A stretch of DNA of 64,000 nt, taken from NCBI RefSeq assembly GCF_002836515.1, contig NZ_PJBC01000065.1, positions 558,001-622,000 on the forward strand, given 5' to 3'. Below, piece by piece: positions 25,970-35,029 of this stretch. The translations under genes were made by a program, and so were the position numbers. The stretch is from Pseudomonas sp. Choline-02u-1. GTDB lineage: Bacteria > Pseudomonadota > Gammaproteobacteria > Pseudomonadales > Pseudomonadaceae. A model generated the notes under the pieces. The model saw nothing but the letters and a program-made list of their open reading frames with translations. It was not told the origin of the DNA and did not search any database. Each line of letters begins with the position of its first letter. The stretch's first letter is position 1.

Positions 25970-26006
25970 GAAATGGGTATTTGCGGACATCTCGCGGGCT
26001 CTTTGC

Positions 26007-27527
26007 CTAGCCATCGAAATCGCCCAGATTGATGTTCAAGCGTCCCAGCCGGTACAGCAGCGTGCGCCGTGGCAGGCCTAGTTCGCGGGCGGCGAGGGTC
26101 TGGTTGCCGTCGTTCTTGCGCAGGCAATCGAGCAGCAAGGTGCGCTCGACCTGCTCCAGCCGTTCACGCAGATTCAAGCCGCTGTTGTCTTCGGGCATCG
26201 GCTCCAGACGCAGGGAAAAATGTTCGGCGAGCAACTCGCCACCCTCGCACAGCAATACCGCGCGCTCGACCAGTGCCTTGAGTTCGCGAACGTTGCCGGG
26301 GAAGGTGTAACCGCACAGATGTTCCAGTGCCGAGTCCGACCAGCGCACCGGATCACGCTGCAGAAACGTGCAGGTCTTCTCGGCGAAGTGCCGGGCCAGA
26401 TCGAGGATGTCGCCTTCGCGTTGACGCAGGGCCGGCAGCTCGATCGGGAACTGCGCGAGGCGGTAATACAGGTCCTCGCGGAACTTGCCTTCGCTGACCA
26501 GCGCCGCCAGATCACGGTGCGTCGCGGCGATGATGCGCACGTCGATCTTGTGCGTGTCGTTGGAGCCCAGCGGACGAATTTCGCCTTCCTGCAACACGCG
26601 CAGAATCTTCGCTTGCAGCGACAACGGCATGTCACCGATTTCATCGAGCAGCAGCGTGCCGCCATTGGCCGCGTCGAACAGCCCGGCGCGATCGCGATCG
26701 GCGCCGGTGAAAGCGCCTTTGCGATAGCCGAACAGTTCGCTTTCCAGCAGGTTTTCCGGGAATGCCGCGCAGTTCTGCACGATGAATGCCTGGGAGCGAC
26801 GCGGGCCGCAATCGTGAATCGCCCGCGCCACCACTTCCTTGCCGGTGCCGGTTTCGCCACGCAACAGCACGGTGTAGGGGCTGTGGAGGATCTTGCTGAT
26901 CAGCGAGTAGGTCTGGCGCATCGCCGCGCTTTTGCCGATCAGGCCGTAGCCGCTGATGCTCGGCACGCTGCGTGTGGCCGTGGCCGATTCGGCCGGCGGC
27001 TGACGCAGGCGTTGCAGCAGATGCAGTTGGCCGAGCACGAACGAACCGAGCTGGCCGAGGGAATCGGCGAAACCCTGCAGGTCGGTACGCCGACGGCTGG
27101 CACACAGCAGCAAGCCCTCGACCGACTTGTGCTGGTTGACCAGCGGCACACACAACAGTGATTGCCATGACATACCCGCCGCCGGCAGAAAACTGGTTTC
27201 GTGCAGGCTGCCGGCCAGGTCGTCGAGGCACACCACGCGGTTCTGGCACAGGGCGAATTGCAGCAGTTGTTCACCGTTGTAATCCGCCGGCAGGCTCGCC
27301 GCCTGACGCGGTTGCAGCGCGCCGTCGAGATACTCGGCGTTCATGCCCAGGCAGGTGTGGGTGGCGTCGAGCAGATACAGCTGCGTCAGCTCGCAGCCAC
27401 TCAGCTCGGCCAGACCACGGACGAATTCACCCAGCAGCGCGGCGCTGTTCGCCGCCCGCGACAGACTGGCGAACTGCGCCAGCAACGCTTCGGCGTAGAC
27501 CAGTGGCTGCGGCACTTGAGTGAACAT
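26007..27527 (-). CDS. sfa2: Sigma-54-dependent T6SS activator (Sfa/VasH-like), 506 aa
   Basis: An N-terminal GAF-like sensor (~1-180) is followed by the AAA+ domain with Walker A GETGTGKEVVARAIH, the intact sigma-54 contact loop GAFTGADRDRAG, Walker B-type GGTLLLDEIGDM, and a C-terminal Fis-type helix-turn-helix (AARELGLPRRTLLYRLGRLN). The ATG at 27527 has GAGGTGG about 8 bp upstream; a GTG at 27536 is also open. It is in the same position as sfa2 in HSI-II of P. aeruginosa. It should activate sigma-54 promoters of T6SS genes; no convincing -24/-12 element was found in this window, so its targets (for example hcp) may lie elsewhere. Confidence 0.92.
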   Translation of the reverse strand: MFTQVPQPLVYAEALLAQFASLSRAANSAALLGEFVRGLAELSGCELTQLYLLDATHTCLGMNAEYLDGALQPRQAASLPADYNGEQLLQFALCQNRVVCLDDLAGSLHETSFLPAAGMSWQSLLCVPLVNQHKSVEGLLLCASRRRTDLQGFADSLGQLGSFVLGQLHLLQRLRQPPAESATATRSVPSISGYGLIGKSAAMRQTYSLISKILHSPYTVLLRGETGTGKEVVARAIHDCGPRRSQAFIVQNCAAFPENLLESELFGYRKGAFTGADRDRAGLFDAANGGTLLLDEIGDMPLSLQAKILRVLQEGEIRPLGSNDTHKIDVRIIAATHRDLAALVSEGKFREDLYYRLAQFPIELPALRQREGDILDLARHFAEKTCTFLQRDPVRWSDSALEHLCGYTFPGNVRELKALVERAVLLCEGGELLAEHFSLRLEPMPEDNSGLNLRERLEQVERTLLLDCLRKNDGNQTLAARELGLPRRTLLYRLGRLNINLGDFDG

Positions 27528-27537
27528 CACGCCCACC

Positions 27538-30195
27538 TCAGACGAACTCGCAGGTCACGCTGGAGTTGCCGTCGAGCGTGGCATGCACACGCTTGAGGCT
27601 TTCGCCGGTTGCCATGGCATCGAGCAGACGATCAGCCACCAGCGGCAACACGTGTTGATCGAGCAAATGGTCGATCAGACGCGCACCGCTTTCGCTTTGC
27701 GTGCAGCGCTCGGACAGGTGATCGACGAGGTTCTGGCACCAAGTGAAATCCAGCTGACGACGATTCAGGCGCTCGCCCAGACGGCCGAGTTTGATTTCGA
27801 TCAGTTCGCGCAGTACCGGGCCGCCGACCGGGTAGTACGGCACGACTTTCATCCGCGCCAGCAGCGCCGGTTTGAAGTGTTTGCTGAGCACCGGGCGAAT
27901 GGTTTCTTCGAGCACTTCGGCGGTCGGCCGTGCGCCGTCTTCGCAGAGCTCGCTGATCTTGTCGCTGCCCAGGTTGGAGGTCATCAGGATCAACGCGTTG
28001 CGGAAGTCGATCTCGCGACCTTCGCCGTCGTTGGCCACGCCTTTGTCGAAGATTTGGTAGAACAAGTTGAGCACGTCCGGATCAGCCTTCTCGACTTCAT
28101 CGAGCAACACCACCGAATACGGCTTCTGCCGCACCGCTTCGGTGAGCATGCCGCCCTCGCCGTAACCGACGTAGCCCGGAGGCGCGCCGATCAGGCGCGA
28201 GACGGTGTGCTTCTCCTGGAATTCGGACATGTTGATGGTGGTGATGAAACGGTCGCCGCCATACAGCAGGTCAGCCAGGGCCAGCGCGGTTTCGGTCTTG
28301 CCGACGCCGCTCGGGCCGACCAGCAGGAACACGCCGACCGGTGCGTCAGGCTTGTTCAGGCCGGCCGCAGTGGCGCGCATCGAGCGATCCAGCGCGTGCA
28401 CGGCTTGTTCCTGACCACGAATGCGCGTGCGCAGATCGGTGGCGAAACTGGCGACCTTGGCGTTGTGTTCGCGGGCCAGTTGCGCCAACGGCACGCCGGT
28501 CCAGGCGCTGATCACTTCGGCAACCAGACGCGGGCACACTTCGAAGCTGACCAGACGCTCTTTGACTTGCGCAGCAGTCAACGCCGTGTGGGTTTCGTGA
28601 AGCTGAGCTTCCAGCGCTTCGACGCTTTGGCCTTCTTCAACCTCAGCGACCACGGTTTCAATCACGGTGCCTTCGGCGTCTTCTTCAACGTTGACGGTTG
28701 GCTCGACCGCTGCGGCTTCGCGGGCCTTGGCCAATTGCTGACGCAGTTCCAGCAGGCGCTCGGCCAGTTCTTTTTGCTCAGTCCACAGGGTCTCGAGCGC
28801 AACCATCTCGCTTTCGGCTTCGTCCAGACGCGCTTCCAGTGCTTCCAGCGCTTCGTGGTCGATCAGCAGACCGGCCTCGGCATCGCGGCGCAGGGCCTGA
28901 CGCTGACGGCCGCCTTCAGCCAGTTCGCCACGCAGGCGCTCAAGGCTTTCCGGGGCGGCGGCGAGGCTGATGCGCACGCGGGCGCAAGCGGTGTCGAGCA
29001 CATCGACAGCTTTGTCCGGCAGCTGCCGACCGGCCAGATAACGCGCGGACAATTCAGCCGCCGAAACCACCGCGTCATCGCGCAGATAGATGCCGTGGCT
29101 CTTCTCGTAAACCTGGGCCAGACCACGGAGGATGGTCACCGCTTCGCTGACGGTCGGTTCGTGCAGTTGCACCGGTTGGAAGCGACGGGCCAGCGCCGGG
29201 TCCTTCTCGAAGTATTTCTTGTACTCGGCCCAGGTCGTCGCGGCGATGGTGCGCAATTCGCCACGGGCCAGCGCCGGTTTCAGCAGGTTGGCTGCGTCGG
29301 AGCCACCGGCATTGCCGCCCGCGCCGATCAGCGTGTGAGCTTCGTCGATGAACAGAATGATCGGTTTCGGCGAGGCTTTGACTTCGTCGATCACGCCTTT
29401 GAGGCGACGCTCGAACTCACCTTTGACGCTGGCGCCGGCCTGCAACAGGCCCATGTCCAGCGAGAGCAATTCAACGCCTTTGAGCACCTGCGGTACTTCA
29501 CCGGCAGCGATGCGCGAGGCCAGACCTTCGACGATGGCGGTTTTACCGACACCGGCTTCACCGACGACGATCGGGTTGTTCTTGCGGCGACGGGCAAGGA
29601 TGTCGACCATCTGCCGGATCGCGCCGTCACGGCACAGCACCGGGTCGAGTTTGCCGTCGCGGGCCTGCTGGGTCAGGTTGTGGGTGAAGCGCTGCAACAG
29701 CGATTCGCCTTGCGCGGCCGGTTTGCCATTGGCCGCCGGCTGCTCCTGTTGCGACAGGGCAAATTCTTTCAAGCGATCAATGTTCAGTTTGGCGAGCAGC
29801 GGCTGATAACGGCTGCCGGCGTAGCGCATCGGGTTGCGCAGCAGCGCGAGAATCAGCGCGGCGTCTTCAACCTGGGTCTGGCCCAGTTCAAGGTTGGCCA
29901 CCAGCAGTGCGTCTTGCAGCCACTGCACCAGTTCCGGAGCGAACACCGGGTTGCGCGAAGCGCTGTGCTCGACCCGCGATTGCAGCGCGGCGCTCAGCTC
30001 TCCAGCGTCAACGTCAGCATCTTGCAACGCGCGCGACAGCAAGCCGTTCGGGCGCTCGAGCAGGCCCAGCAGCAAGTCTTCGACCAGAATCTTGCTGCCG
30101 CCACGGGCCACGCAACGCTCGGCCGAACGCTCCAGATCACGACGGGTTTCGGCGTCCAGCGCCTGGATGAGTTGTTGCAGGTCTACGTTGATCAT
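27538..30195 (-). CDS. clpV: T6SS ATPase ClpV (TssH), 885 aa
   Basis: A ClpB-like double AAA+ protein: an N-terminal domain with the start DLQQLIQALDAETRRDLERS, AAA1 Walker A GEAGVGKTA and IILFIDEAHTLIGAG, a coiled-coil insert, AAA2 Walker A GPSGVGKTE and VVLLDEVEKADPDVL. The ClpV type is shown by its N-terminus and its place in the cluster. It unfolds and recycles the contracted TssB/TssC sheath. It lies between tssG (11 bp) and the activator gene (10 bp). Confidence 0.96.
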   Translation of the reverse strand: MINVDLQQLIQALDAETRRDLERSAERCVARGGSKILVEDLLLGLLERPNGLLSRALQDADVDAGELSAALQSRVEHSASRNPVFAPELVQWLQDALLVANLELGQTQVEDAALILALLRNPMRYAGSRYQPLLAKLNIDRLKEFALSQQEQPAANGKPAAQGESLLQRFTHNLTQQARDGKLDPVLCRDGAIRQMVDILARRRKNNPIVVGEAGVGKTAIVEGLASRIAAGEVPQVLKGVELLSLDMGLLQAGASVKGEFERRLKGVIDEVKASPKPIILFIDEAHTLIGAGGNAGGSDAANLLKPALARGELRTIAATTWAEYKKYFEKDPALARRFQPVQLHEPTVSEAVTILRGLAQVYEKSHGIYLRDDAVVSAAELSARYLAGRQLPDKAVDVLDTACARVRISLAAAPESLERLRGELAEGGRQRQALRRDAEAGLLIDHEALEALEARLDEAESEMVALETLWTEQKELAERLLELRQQLAKAREAAAVEPTVNVEEDAEGTVIETVVAEVEEGQSVEALEAQLHETHTALTAAQVKERLVSFEVCPRLVAEVISAWTGVPLAQLAREHNAKVASFATDLRTRIRGQEQAVHALDRSMRATAAGLNKPDAPVGVFLLVGPSGVGKTETALALADLLYGGDRFITTINMSEFQEKHTVSRLIGAPPGYVGYGEGGMLTEAVRQKPYSVVLLDEVEKADPDVLNLFYQIFDKGVANDGEGREIDFRNALILMTSNLGSDKISELCEDGARPTAEVLEETIRPVLSKHFKPALLARMKVVPYYPVGGPVLRELIEIKLGRLGERLNRRQLDFTWCQNLVDHLSERCTQSESGARLIDHLLDQHVLPLVADRLLDAMATGESLKRVHATLDGNSSVTCEFV

Positions 30196-30206
30196 GGCTC
30201 ACGTCC

Positions 30207-31214
30207 TTAATGAATTTTGCTGCCCAGGGTCACCACGCCGTCCGCTTTTTCGCGGCCCAGCCAACTGGTCCAACCGAGGCGACAGGCGTTCTGCTCACCG
30301 ATGCGCAGTTCGCGGATTTCTTCCTGGCGCAGGACCAGGCGAATGTCGTAATCGAGCGGGTCACGCAGGGTGAACCGCACCAGCGCGCAGAGCGGCTGGT
30401 AACCGAAACCGATCGGCAGGAATTCATGGAATCGCTGCCAGTCGAGTTCGGTGATGTGAATGCGGAATTTGCCGCTGCGATCGCGTACGTGCTCGCCCAG
30501 CACCAGGTCTTCGCCGAGCACGCTGTTGGCGCGGCCCAAACGATTGCGCTGCTCTTCGAGAATTTCTACGCGGCGTTCGATGCACTGCTCGATGACCAGG
30601 TCTTCGTGCTTGAAGTAGTAACGCAGCACGGCTTCGATCAGCGCCGCCGAGTGCGCGCGCAGGCTGAGCAGGCCGAGGTACGGCAGCAGGCGTTTCCAGT
30701 TGAGTTCCTTGGCCTTGCGAATCTCGTCGCCGCCCAGGCCGATCAGGGCGAACAGCTGCGAGGAGAACGGGTCAATCGCGCCACTCTGGAAGCTTGCGCG
30801 ATATCGGTATTTGCGCCAGATCGGCAGCATCAGCCGTTGCAGGCGATGGTGAAACAGGTCGAGGAAATTGCGTGTCGGGTTGCCGTCCTCGCTGTCGCCC
30901 AAGGCTTGCTCGCCGTAAAACGCCGGCAGCGGCGAACCTGAGCCGACCAGGCCAATCAGGTTGAAGCGCATGCGCGCGCGCATCTTGCCGTGCTCTTCGA
31001 AAAACTCGACGCGATCGACGTCGCTGCGCGGAAAGCCCAGGCTCGGGTTGGCCTGGAACTCGACCTGGTCGTACAAATCGTCTTCGCTCAGATGTGGATG
31101 TGCTACGCGCAGCCGGTCGATCACCAGCAGCACGGCCTGAAACAGCGAGTACTCGCGTATTACCTTGGTCAGCCCGCTTAGAGCAGGGGCTGCAGGCCCA
31201 TACGTGGTGTCCAT
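30207..31214 (-). CDS. tssG: T6SS baseplate protein TssG, 335 aa
   Basis: Typical TssG/ImpH sequence: YSLFQAVLLVIDRLRVAHPH near the N-terminus, RVEFFEEHGKMRARMRFNLI, GLVGSGSPLPAFYGE and a C-terminal FRIHITELDWQRFHEFLPIG. Together with TssF, TssE and TssK it makes the baseplate wedge. Its start lies 37 bp inside the end of tssF, so translation is coupled. Confidence 0.96.
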   Translation of the reverse strand: MDTTYGPAAPALSGLTKVIREYSLFQAVLLVIDRLRVAHPHLSEDDLYDQVEFQANPSLGFPRSDVDRVEFFEEHGKMRARMRFNLIGLVGSGSPLPAFYGEQALGDSEDGNPTRNFLDLFHHRLQRLMLPIWRKYRYRASFQSGAIDPFSSQLFALIGLGGDEIRKAKELNWKRLLPYLGLLSLRAHSAALIEAVLRYYFKHEDLVIEQCIERRVEILEEQRNRLGRANSVLGEDLVLGEHVRDRSGKFRIHITELDWQRFHEFLPIGFGYQPLCALVRFTLRDPLDYDIRLVLRQEEIRELRIGEQNACRLGWTSWLGREKADGVVTLGSKIH

Positions 31215-32965
31215 TGGTACACCTCTCCCTGTGTGCTTTTTACCCGCAGCTCATGGAATGAATTGAGACTGGCGTAAAGCGCGAAAAACTCGTTGAGAAC
31301 CGAAGCGAAGACGAACAGATCGCCCTCACCGATATAGCCTTCCGGGTCGATGGTCAGTTCGGTACGCAAACCGCGCACCGGCAGACCGCGATGCAGTCGG
31401 TCGACGTGGTGATGCTTGATGTGCTTGAGGCCGCCGAGCAGGCGCTTGCTGACCTTCTCCGCGTGCTGGTCGTAGTAACGCGGCAGGTCGTAGGTCTCCA
31501 GAATCACCTTCAACGCATTGACGTCGGCCAGCGACAGATAGTTGAGCGACATGTTGCTGATCAGCTTCCACAGGAAGTCACGGTTCAGCGGCGGCGCGAA
31601 GCTTGAGGTGGCCGGGGTGATGTTGCGGAAACTGAGGAATTCCGGGGTCTGCTCGCTGGCCATGCAGATGTCGCCGAGCTTGAGCTTTTTCGGCAGGTTC
31701 TGATTGGTGCACATCAGCTCGATCGACAGGGTTTCGTGGGCTTCGGTATGGCGGATGCCGAAGCTCAGGTAAGTGTCGAGGCCGTCATGCAGCAAGGACG
31801 AACGCTGGCGAATGCTGTAATGCGGACGGCTGTTGGGGACGTCGAAACTCGGGTCGTGCTCGAACGATTCGAACGGCACGTACTCCTGATATCCGAGGCC
31901 GCCGGGCTTCCAGCCGGTCACGGTTTCCACCGAGAACACACCGCAGTTTTCCAGGTCGTATTCCGCCGGCAGCAGCAGGTATTCGTCCTGCTTGCCGTCG
32001 AGACGGATCGGCAGTGCATCGTGGGCAAACAGGTTGGCAATCGGCGTGCAGAACAACTTGACGTTATCCAGCGTCGGGCGCATGCGCATGATGCCGCTCT
32101 TGCGGATGTCGAAGCGCAGTTCGAGACCACGCATCTGCTTGAGCGTGTCTTCCGGCAGCGCCTTGAGAATGTCCAGACCGTTGACGTCGACGAAGAGGAA
32201 TTTGTCCTGGAAGGCGAAGTATTCCTGCAGGTAGCGATAGCCACGGAAGGTGTTCAGCGGATACGGGATCAACGCTTCTTCTTCGGCAAAGCCCACCGGT
32301 TTGACCCGGTCGCCGGGAATCTTGAACGCCATCGGCTTGCCGCTGACGCCATCGATCGGCTTACCAGCGCCGTCGAGCGGGATCAGCTCGATGCCGTCGA
32401 GGTTGCGCAGCAGGCTCAGGTAGAGCATCTGGCTGATGTAGCGCTCACCGGCAAAGTGCAGGCGCAATTTGCTCAGCTCCAATTCGCCGAGGTGGCCGTC
32501 GGCACTCATTTCCAGGCGCAGGCTGAGCAGCGAGCCATCCCCCTTCACCGAATAATTCAGCGCCGCCAGATCCAGCGGCAGCACCTCGGTCGGGTAGCAG
32601 GTGCGGAAACGGCAGCGCACGTCTTCGATCGGCTTGCTCTCGATCGGCGTATCGCGCTCGACCAGCAGCGCCGGCCCGGAACGCTTGAGCGGGTCGAACT
32701 GCAAAATGCTGAACGCTGGCAGCGGGCGCATGTAGTTCGGCCACAGCAGCTGCATCAGCGAGTGGCTGAGCTCCGGCAGCTCGTCATCGAGCTTCTGGCG
32801 CAAGCGCCCGGTCAGAAACGCGAAGCCTTCCAGCAACCGCTCCACATCCGGATCCCGCCCGGCCTGCCCCAGATACGGTGCCAACGCCGGACTACGCTCG
32901 GCGAAACGGCGACCGAGCTGGCGCAGTGCGGTGAGTTCGCTTTGGTAGTAGTGGTTAAAGGACAC
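31178..32965 (-). CDS. tssF: T6SS baseplate protein TssF, 595 aa
   Basis: Hallmark start NHYYQSELTALRQLGRRFAE, then RDPDVERLLEGFAFLTGRLR and DELPELSHSLMQLLWPNY, and a normal length for TssF/ImpG. It is the largest wedge protein of the baseplate. In most clusters it directly follows tssE; here about 3.5 kb of effector-module genes separate the two. The 3' end overlaps tssG. Confidence 0.97.
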   Translation of the reverse strand: MSFNHYYQSELTALRQLGRRFAERSPALAPYLGQAGRDPDVERLLEGFAFLTGRLRQKLDDELPELSHSLMQLLWPNYMRPLPAFSILQFDPLKRSGPALLVERDTPIESKPIEDVRCRFRTCYPTEVLPLDLAALNYSVKGDGSLLSLRLEMSADGHLGELELSKLRLHFAGERYISQMLYLSLLRNLDGIELIPLDGAGKPIDGVSGKPMAFKIPGDRVKPVGFAEEEALIPYPLNTFRGYRYLQEYFAFQDKFLFVDVNGLDILKALPEDTLKQMRGLELRFDIRKSGIMRMRPTLDNVKLFCTPIANLFAHDALPIRLDGKQDEYLLLPAEYDLENCGVFSVETVTGWKPGGLGYQEYVPFESFEHDPSFDVPNSRPHYSIRQRSSLLHDGLDTYLSFGIRHTEAHETLSIELMCTNQNLPKKLKLGDICMASEQTPEFLSFRNITPATSSFAPPLNRDFLWKLISNMSLNYLSLADVNALKVILETYDLPRYYDQHAEKVSKRLLGGLKHIKHHHVDRLHRGLPVRGLRTELTIDPEGYIGEGDLFVFASVLNEFFALYASLNSFHELRVKSTQGEVYQWTPRMGLQPLL

Positions 32966-32992
32966 GGGGTACCTGCCTGGTAGTGGAACTCA

Positions 32993-33445
32993 TCAAAAAA
33001 ATATCCTGTAGAGCGCGACCGTTACGCCGGCACAGACATAGCCGCCAATCAGCAGGAACGGCACAACCGAGATCCAGCCGTACGCCATGTAAGCATCACT
33101 CAGCGGACGGACGATCAGACTGAACAAGCCATACAGCATCCAGGGCACGGCATAGAACGGGATGAACTTCACTGGCGCCCACCAAACCATCCGCAATGCC
33201 TGTTGCTCGTTCCGGCGCTGCGCCGATCGGGACATCCACAGCGAGAAACCCAGAAGCCCGGGAACGCCCCACCACAACAGGTACTGCCAATAAATTCCGG
33301 ACGACTCGGATGTTAAATACTCGCCATTCCACAGGTCATAGGAAGTAATCGCCAACACCGCCAGCAGTGGCAGCCACAATGCAGCCATGAAGAAGTTAAG
33401 TTGTGCGCGACTGAGCATGAGCATTTCGTCTACTGAGTCGGTCAT
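32993..33445 (-). CDS. Four-helix membrane protein, 150 aa, last gene of the inserted effector module
   Basis: The ATG at 33445 overlaps the stop of the upstream gene (ATGA), so it is preferred over the longer open frame. Four hydrophobic helices are visible: FFMAALWLPLLAVLAITSYD, YLLWWGVPGLLGFSLWM, FYAVPWMLYGLFSLIV and VVPFLLIGGYVCAGVTVALY. No domain is recognised. Positioned at the end of the effector module and 27 bp before tssF, it is a candidate inner-membrane immunity or accessory protein (inference from position only). Confidence 0.7.
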   Translation of the reverse strand: MTDSVDEMLMLSRAQLNFFMAALWLPLLAVLAITSYDLWNGEYLTSESSGIYWQYLLWWGVPGLLGFSLWMSRSAQRRNEQQALRMVWWAPVKFIPFYAVPWMLYGLFSLIVRPLSDAYMAYGWISVVPFLLIGGYVCAGVTVALYRIFF

Positions 33446-33801
33446 CGACGAACCTCCACAGCGTAATCCGAGCACCATGTGCGGACATCACGCTTGTCGA
33501 AGCCTGCGCACCGATTGTCTTTTGCGATCAAGCGATACGAATCTTCGGGGACGTACGCAAAAAAGTAATAGTTGTCTCCGTCCTCACCGTAGAGCCAGTA
33601 AGACGAAGAACCTTGATTGATTTCGTAAGGTTCGAATGTCCAGATGGACGACTGCGCGGGGATAAAATTTTCGCGCTCCATCAACAACATCAAGGCGTTG
33701 GAAAGCGCATGCGCAGAAAAATAGAGCATGCAGGCGAACGCTCCCACCACGAGTAGCAAGCGCTGCAGCCAAATCATTCCAAAGCGACCTGAATTGGTCA
33801 T
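33442..33801 (-). CDS. Membrane-anchored periplasmic protein, 119 aa
   Basis: The ATG at 33801 has AGGAG 8 bp upstream and leads to one N-terminal helix (LLLVVGAFACMLYFSAHAL). A polar ~80-residue domain follows with SYWLYGEDGDNYYFFAYVPE and two cysteines (NRCAGFDKRDVRTWCSDY) that may form a disulfide in the periplasm. The longer open frame upstream has no ribosome site. Coupled by ATGA to the four-helix gene. Unknown family; probably part of the protection set for the neighbouring metallopeptidase effector. Confidence 0.7.
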   Translation of the reverse strand: MTNSGRFGMIWLQRLLLVVGAFACMLYFSAHALSNALMLLMERENFIPAQSSIWTFEPYEINQGSSSYWLYGEDGDNYYFFAYVPEDSYRLIAKDNRCAGFDKRDVRTWCSDYAVEVRR

Positions 33802-33841
33802 GCGTCCGTCTCCTGCCCCGGGGTCGCTGGCACATATTTGT

Positions 33842-34219
33842 TCATCGCTGCGCAACTCCCTGTTTTTGCGGCGTGATCGCGACACCCGTATACACATAGA
33901 GCTCTTCACCGCCGTAGCCACCAATCGCCGCAGCGCTGAGTGGATGGCTGTCCGTGGTGCCATATCGAACCCAGCCCTCAGTCCACATCCCGCCATTTTC
34001 GTGGCGAATCTCCACGTAATAATCCGGTGCTTCGTACTTGGTAATCTCGACGAATACCCCACCATCCTCGGCGCCAATCCACAACGCGTGGGGATGAGCG
34101 AACAGCTTTGGTTCGGTTGAGCTTTCCATTCGCAAAAGCAACGTCAAGCCGACCACAATCGTCAGCAAACCGACCGAGCTGAGAAAAGCGATGAGGCATT
34201 GCCAGGCTCTGAGTTTCAT
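33842..34219 (-). CDS. Membrane-anchored periplasmic protein, 125 aa
   Basis: Starts MKLRAWQCLIAFLSSVGLLT with one long N-terminal helix (LSSVGLLTIVVGLTLLLRM), then a polar domain rich in aromatic residues (HALWIGAEDGGVFVEITKYE, YYVEIRHENGGMWTEGW). Helix-plus-periplasmic-domain layout like its downstream neighbour, but no clear sequence similarity. No known family. Co-directional inside the tssE-tssF insertion with 22-40 bp gaps on either side. Confidence 0.7.
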   Translation of the reverse strand: MKLRAWQCLIAFLSSVGLLTIVVGLTLLLRMESSTEPKLFAHPHALWIGAEDGGVFVEITKYEAPDYYVEIRHENGGMWTEGWVRYGTTDSHPLSAAAIGGYGGEELYVYTGVAITPQKQGVAQR

Positions 34220-34241
34220 CGAGCCAACCCGAACGAGTGCT

Positions 34242-34625
34242 TCATGGGCAGAAAGCCCCCGTGTCGACCGTCCACGAACGGACAGCTTTTTCTTCGGTTT
34301 TTTTGATGCTCGCTACTGCCTTTCGCAAGGTCTGTGCGTCAATGGACTTAGTCCCGTTCTGGCTTTTGATCGACAGGCTGTACTGGTCCCTGATCTGAAC
34401 CGATACGTCTTCACCGAATGACTGGTAGTTGCCGATGGAACTGCGCTGGTTCGGGTTTAACGTGAAACTGCGTGGCTGATCGTCATAGTTGGAGTCGTTC
34501 GCCAGCGTCAACTCCAGTGGTACTCCACAAGTGTTCAGCAGGTAAACATCATTGCGATAGACCTGCTGCGCAGCGCATGCAGTCAGCGAAACGAAGCACG
34601 CGAAGAGGCTTACCCATCTCATCAT
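34242..34625 (-). CDS. Lipoprotein B, probable immunity, paralogue of the next upstream gene
   Basis: The ATG at 34625 has AAGGA 8 bp upstream. Signal sequence MRWVSLFACFVSLTAC with lipobox LTAC. The mature part begins CAAQQVYRNDVYLLNTCG and shows YQSFGEDVSVQI and a final Trp-x-(V/I)-x-x-x-x-x-CP. The same pattern is found in the lipoprotein at 34646-35029 (CAAQQVYNNHVYVENRCG, FASYGEDVMEQI, ending VCP). The pair arose by tandem duplication and has diverged strongly in between. Both are predicted periplasmic lipoproteins downstream of a metallopeptidase effector, fitting immunity proteins. Confidence 0.75.
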   Translation of the reverse strand: MMRWVSLFACFVSLTACAAQQVYRNDVYLLNTCGVPLELTLANDSNYDDQPRSFTLNPNQRSSIGNYQSFGEDVSVQIRDQYSLSIKSQNGTKSIDAQTLRKAVASIKKTEEKAVRSWTVDTGAFCP

Positions 34626-34645
34626 CAAAATCGTCCTTGGCAGTT

Positions 34646-35029
34646 TCACGGACAAACCGATGCCTCGCTGATTGTCCACTCGCGCTGTGTCCCTTGACTG
34701 ACCTTCTGTACGCCACTCAGGCGCCTCTTCAACTCCAGAGCGCCGATGATCCTGGTGCCAGCAGCATCGTTGATCTTCAACAGATAGTTATGCGGGATCT
34801 GCTCCATCACATCCTCACCATAGGAAGCAAAACTCGCGACCATGGCACGGGAATCCGGTTCGGCAGTCATGTGGCGATCCTGCGAATACATGTTCGAGCC
34901 GTTGGAAACCCTCATTGCCAAGCGCTGGCCACAGCGGTTTTCGACATACACATGGTTGTTGTACACCTGCTGAGCAGCACAGCCATAAAGGGAAACGAAC
35001 GGCAAGATGAGACCGGTCAACCTAGTCAT
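34646..35029 (-). CDS. Lipoprotein A, probable immunity protein of the PAAR-metallopeptidase
   Basis: The ATG at 35029 lies inside the end of the effector gene (8-bp overlap ending at its TAG), so translation is coupled. Signal sequence MTRLTGLILPFVSLYGC with lipobox-like LYGC. The mature part shares CAAQQVY, a Cys about 17 residues after the lipidated one, the SYGEDV motif and a C-terminal CP with its downstream paralogue. Being coupled directly to the effector makes it the likeliest cognate immunity protein. Confidence 0.78.
   Translation of the reverse strand: MTRLTGLILPFVSLYGCAAQQVYNNHVYVENRCGQRLAMRVSNGSNMYSQDRHMTAEPDSRAMVASFASYGEDVMEQIPHNYLLKINDAAGTRIIGALELKRRLSGVQKVSQGTQREWTISEASVCP

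Noticed and set aside
27520..30210. 896-codon open frame antisense to clpV
   Set aside because: Composition shadow of clpV; no ribosome site and no recognisable domain.
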